A model generated the notes under the pieces. The model was not told the origin of the DNA and searched no databases. It saw only the letters and a list, made by a program, of their open reading frames with translations. A program made the translations under genes and the position numbers. From the NCBI RefSeq assembly GCF_022843985.1, contig NZ_JALHMP010000034.1:1-46162 (forward strand): DNA of 46,162 bases, given 5' to 3'. Source of the stretch: Phreatobacter sp. (GTDB taxonomy: Bacteria; Pseudomonadota; Alphaproteobacteria; Rhizobiales; Phreatobacteraceae). Within the stretch, counting starts at the first letter, position 1. The number at the start of each line of letters is the position of its first letter. Below, piece by piece: positions 45,561 to 46,162 of the stretch.

Positions 45561-45958
45561 GGCAGGCTCCTCGCGGGCTGGCAGGATCTTTCCCCCGACA
45601 TAGACGTCCACCCGCCCCCTGCCAAGACCGCCGGGACCCGGCACCCGGGCGCGTCAACCGGCGGGACGGCGCAAAATGCCTCGCATCCGGCGGCAGACCG
45701 GCCCGAGCCATGCCGACTTGCTACGCAATCGCGCGCGGCGAGTCCGGTCGACATCCTGCATTCCGTGCCACGGAAATAGAATCTGAATTACCGAGCCATT
45801 GCCATTGGCGAAATGCCCCGCCGACTCAGTATTCATCTGTTGCAATGCAGCAAATGTAGCGGCTTCCGTTTGGTTATGTTGATGAGAATAATTCTGTCCG
45901 GCAGGACCAGACGTGCTAGCCTCGCGGCCGGGCGGCAATTATCGAGGAGATTGACATC
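45561..45958. other. 398-bp region without a supported gene
   Basis: Between divergent genes. The part nearest DUF3297 is GC-rich; 45771-45900 is clearly AT-richer than its surroundings. It contains AGAATAATTCT (45886-45896), an 11-base palindrome that could be a regulator site, about 65 bases before the downstream start. An open frame on the minus strand (45654-45938) lacks any family resemblance and a ribosome binding site. Confidence 0.5.
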
Positions 45959-46162
45959 ATGGATAGGCGGTTTTTTCTGTTGAGCCTTGCCGGCGGCGCC
46001 GTGGCGACGACCGTTGTCGGGTCGGTGGCGGAAGCGGCGCCTGCGGCCGCACCCACGCTTGACGGTGTCCGCGGCGCGCTGGGCGCTGGCGAAACGATAG
46101 AGATGCAGCGCGGTGGCCGCGGGCGTCGCGGCGGCGGCGGCCGTAGTGGCGGGTTCCGCGGC
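45959..46162 (+). CDS. Exported Gly/Arg-rich protein with Tat-like signal (partial)
   Basis: Sixty-eight codons up to the window edge. MDRRFFLLSLAGGAVATTVV is a Tat-type signal (adjacent arginines, Phe, hydrophobic core) with a probable cleavage site near VAEAAPA. The exported part starts with PTLDGVRGALGAGETIEMQ and runs into a Gly/Arg-rich stretch (RGGRGRRGGGGRSGG). ATG is preceded by GAGGAG at about 9-10 bases. The rest lies outside, so no family can be given. Confidence 0.65.
   Translation, partial: MDRRFFLLSLAGGAVATTVVGSVAEAAPAAAPTLDGVRGALGAGETIEMQRGGRGRRGGGGRSGGFRG

Noticed and set aside
45654-45938. A 94-codon minus-strand frame upstream of DUF3297
   Set aside because: No ribosome binding site and no domain; it crosses the AT-rich promoter-like region of the divergent gene.

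Overview
This window is high-GC alphaproteobacterial chromosome, most likely from the order Hyphomicrobiales (Rhizobiales). The evidence is an acpXL/fabZXL/fabF2XL/fabF1XL/lpxXL gene set for the very-long-chain acyl group of lipid A, DUF2865 and DUF3297 proteins, Omp25-like porins, CtrA-type sites (TTAA-N7-TTAAC), an alphaproteobacterial LexA box (GTTC-N7-GTTC) and a SahR-like methionine operon. I cannot name the genus; something related to Phreatobacter, Bosea or Methylobacterium is a guess.

Layout. 1-6803 is a graveyard of nested insertion sequences: the end of an IS3 element, a 23-bp IS630 scrap, an IS481 element, a truncated IS91-type unit, two nested IS630-type elements and one apparently complete IS91-type unit that carries a tyrosine recombinase and is bounded by about 25-bp inverted repeats. 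The truncated and complete IS91 units share a 1.1-kb inverted repeat that looks identical. 6823-9702 holds two surface-polysaccharide genes (manC-like and an O-antigen ligase/polymerase). 9719-16104 is the very-long-chain fatty acid and lipid A locus, split into two divergent arms: acpXL-fabZXL-fabF2XL-fabF1XL-fabG leftward and an alcohol dehydrogenase plus lpxXL rightward. The second condensing enzyme lacks the catalytic cysteine.

16281-17354 is an orphan TadG-like protein. 17479-28297 is a catabolic and uptake cluster: FAD oxidoreductase, amidase, two tandem peptide-type solute-binding proteins (one with a Sec-like signal, one Tat-like), two permeases, two ATPases and an Asp/Glu/hydantoin racemase. 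28351-33987 holds a PilZ protein, two small membrane proteins, a TetR regulator, a 27-residue membrane peptide, a DUF2865 protein and the Kup potassium transporter.

34082-39908 is a leftward methionine-cycle operon: an ArsR-methyltransferase fusion (SahR-like), metF and a MetH split into two polypeptides. A 16-bp perfect palindrome sits directly in front of its first gene. Divergent from it is a radical-SAM protein of the PA0069/SplB-like type, whose predicted promoter carries a perfect LexA box and may give a leaderless mRNA. 41263-43640 has a VOC protein and two outer-membrane beta-barrel proteins, each with a CtrA box at nearly the same distance upstream. 43788-46162 has glmM, a DUF3297 protein and the start of a Tat-signal, Gly/Arg-rich protein cut by the window edge.

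Envelope biology dominates: lipid A acylation, polysaccharide, porins, potassium uptake, amino-sugar supply. The methionine/SAM operon and the possible SOS-controlled radical-SAM gene form a separate divergent regulatory pair.
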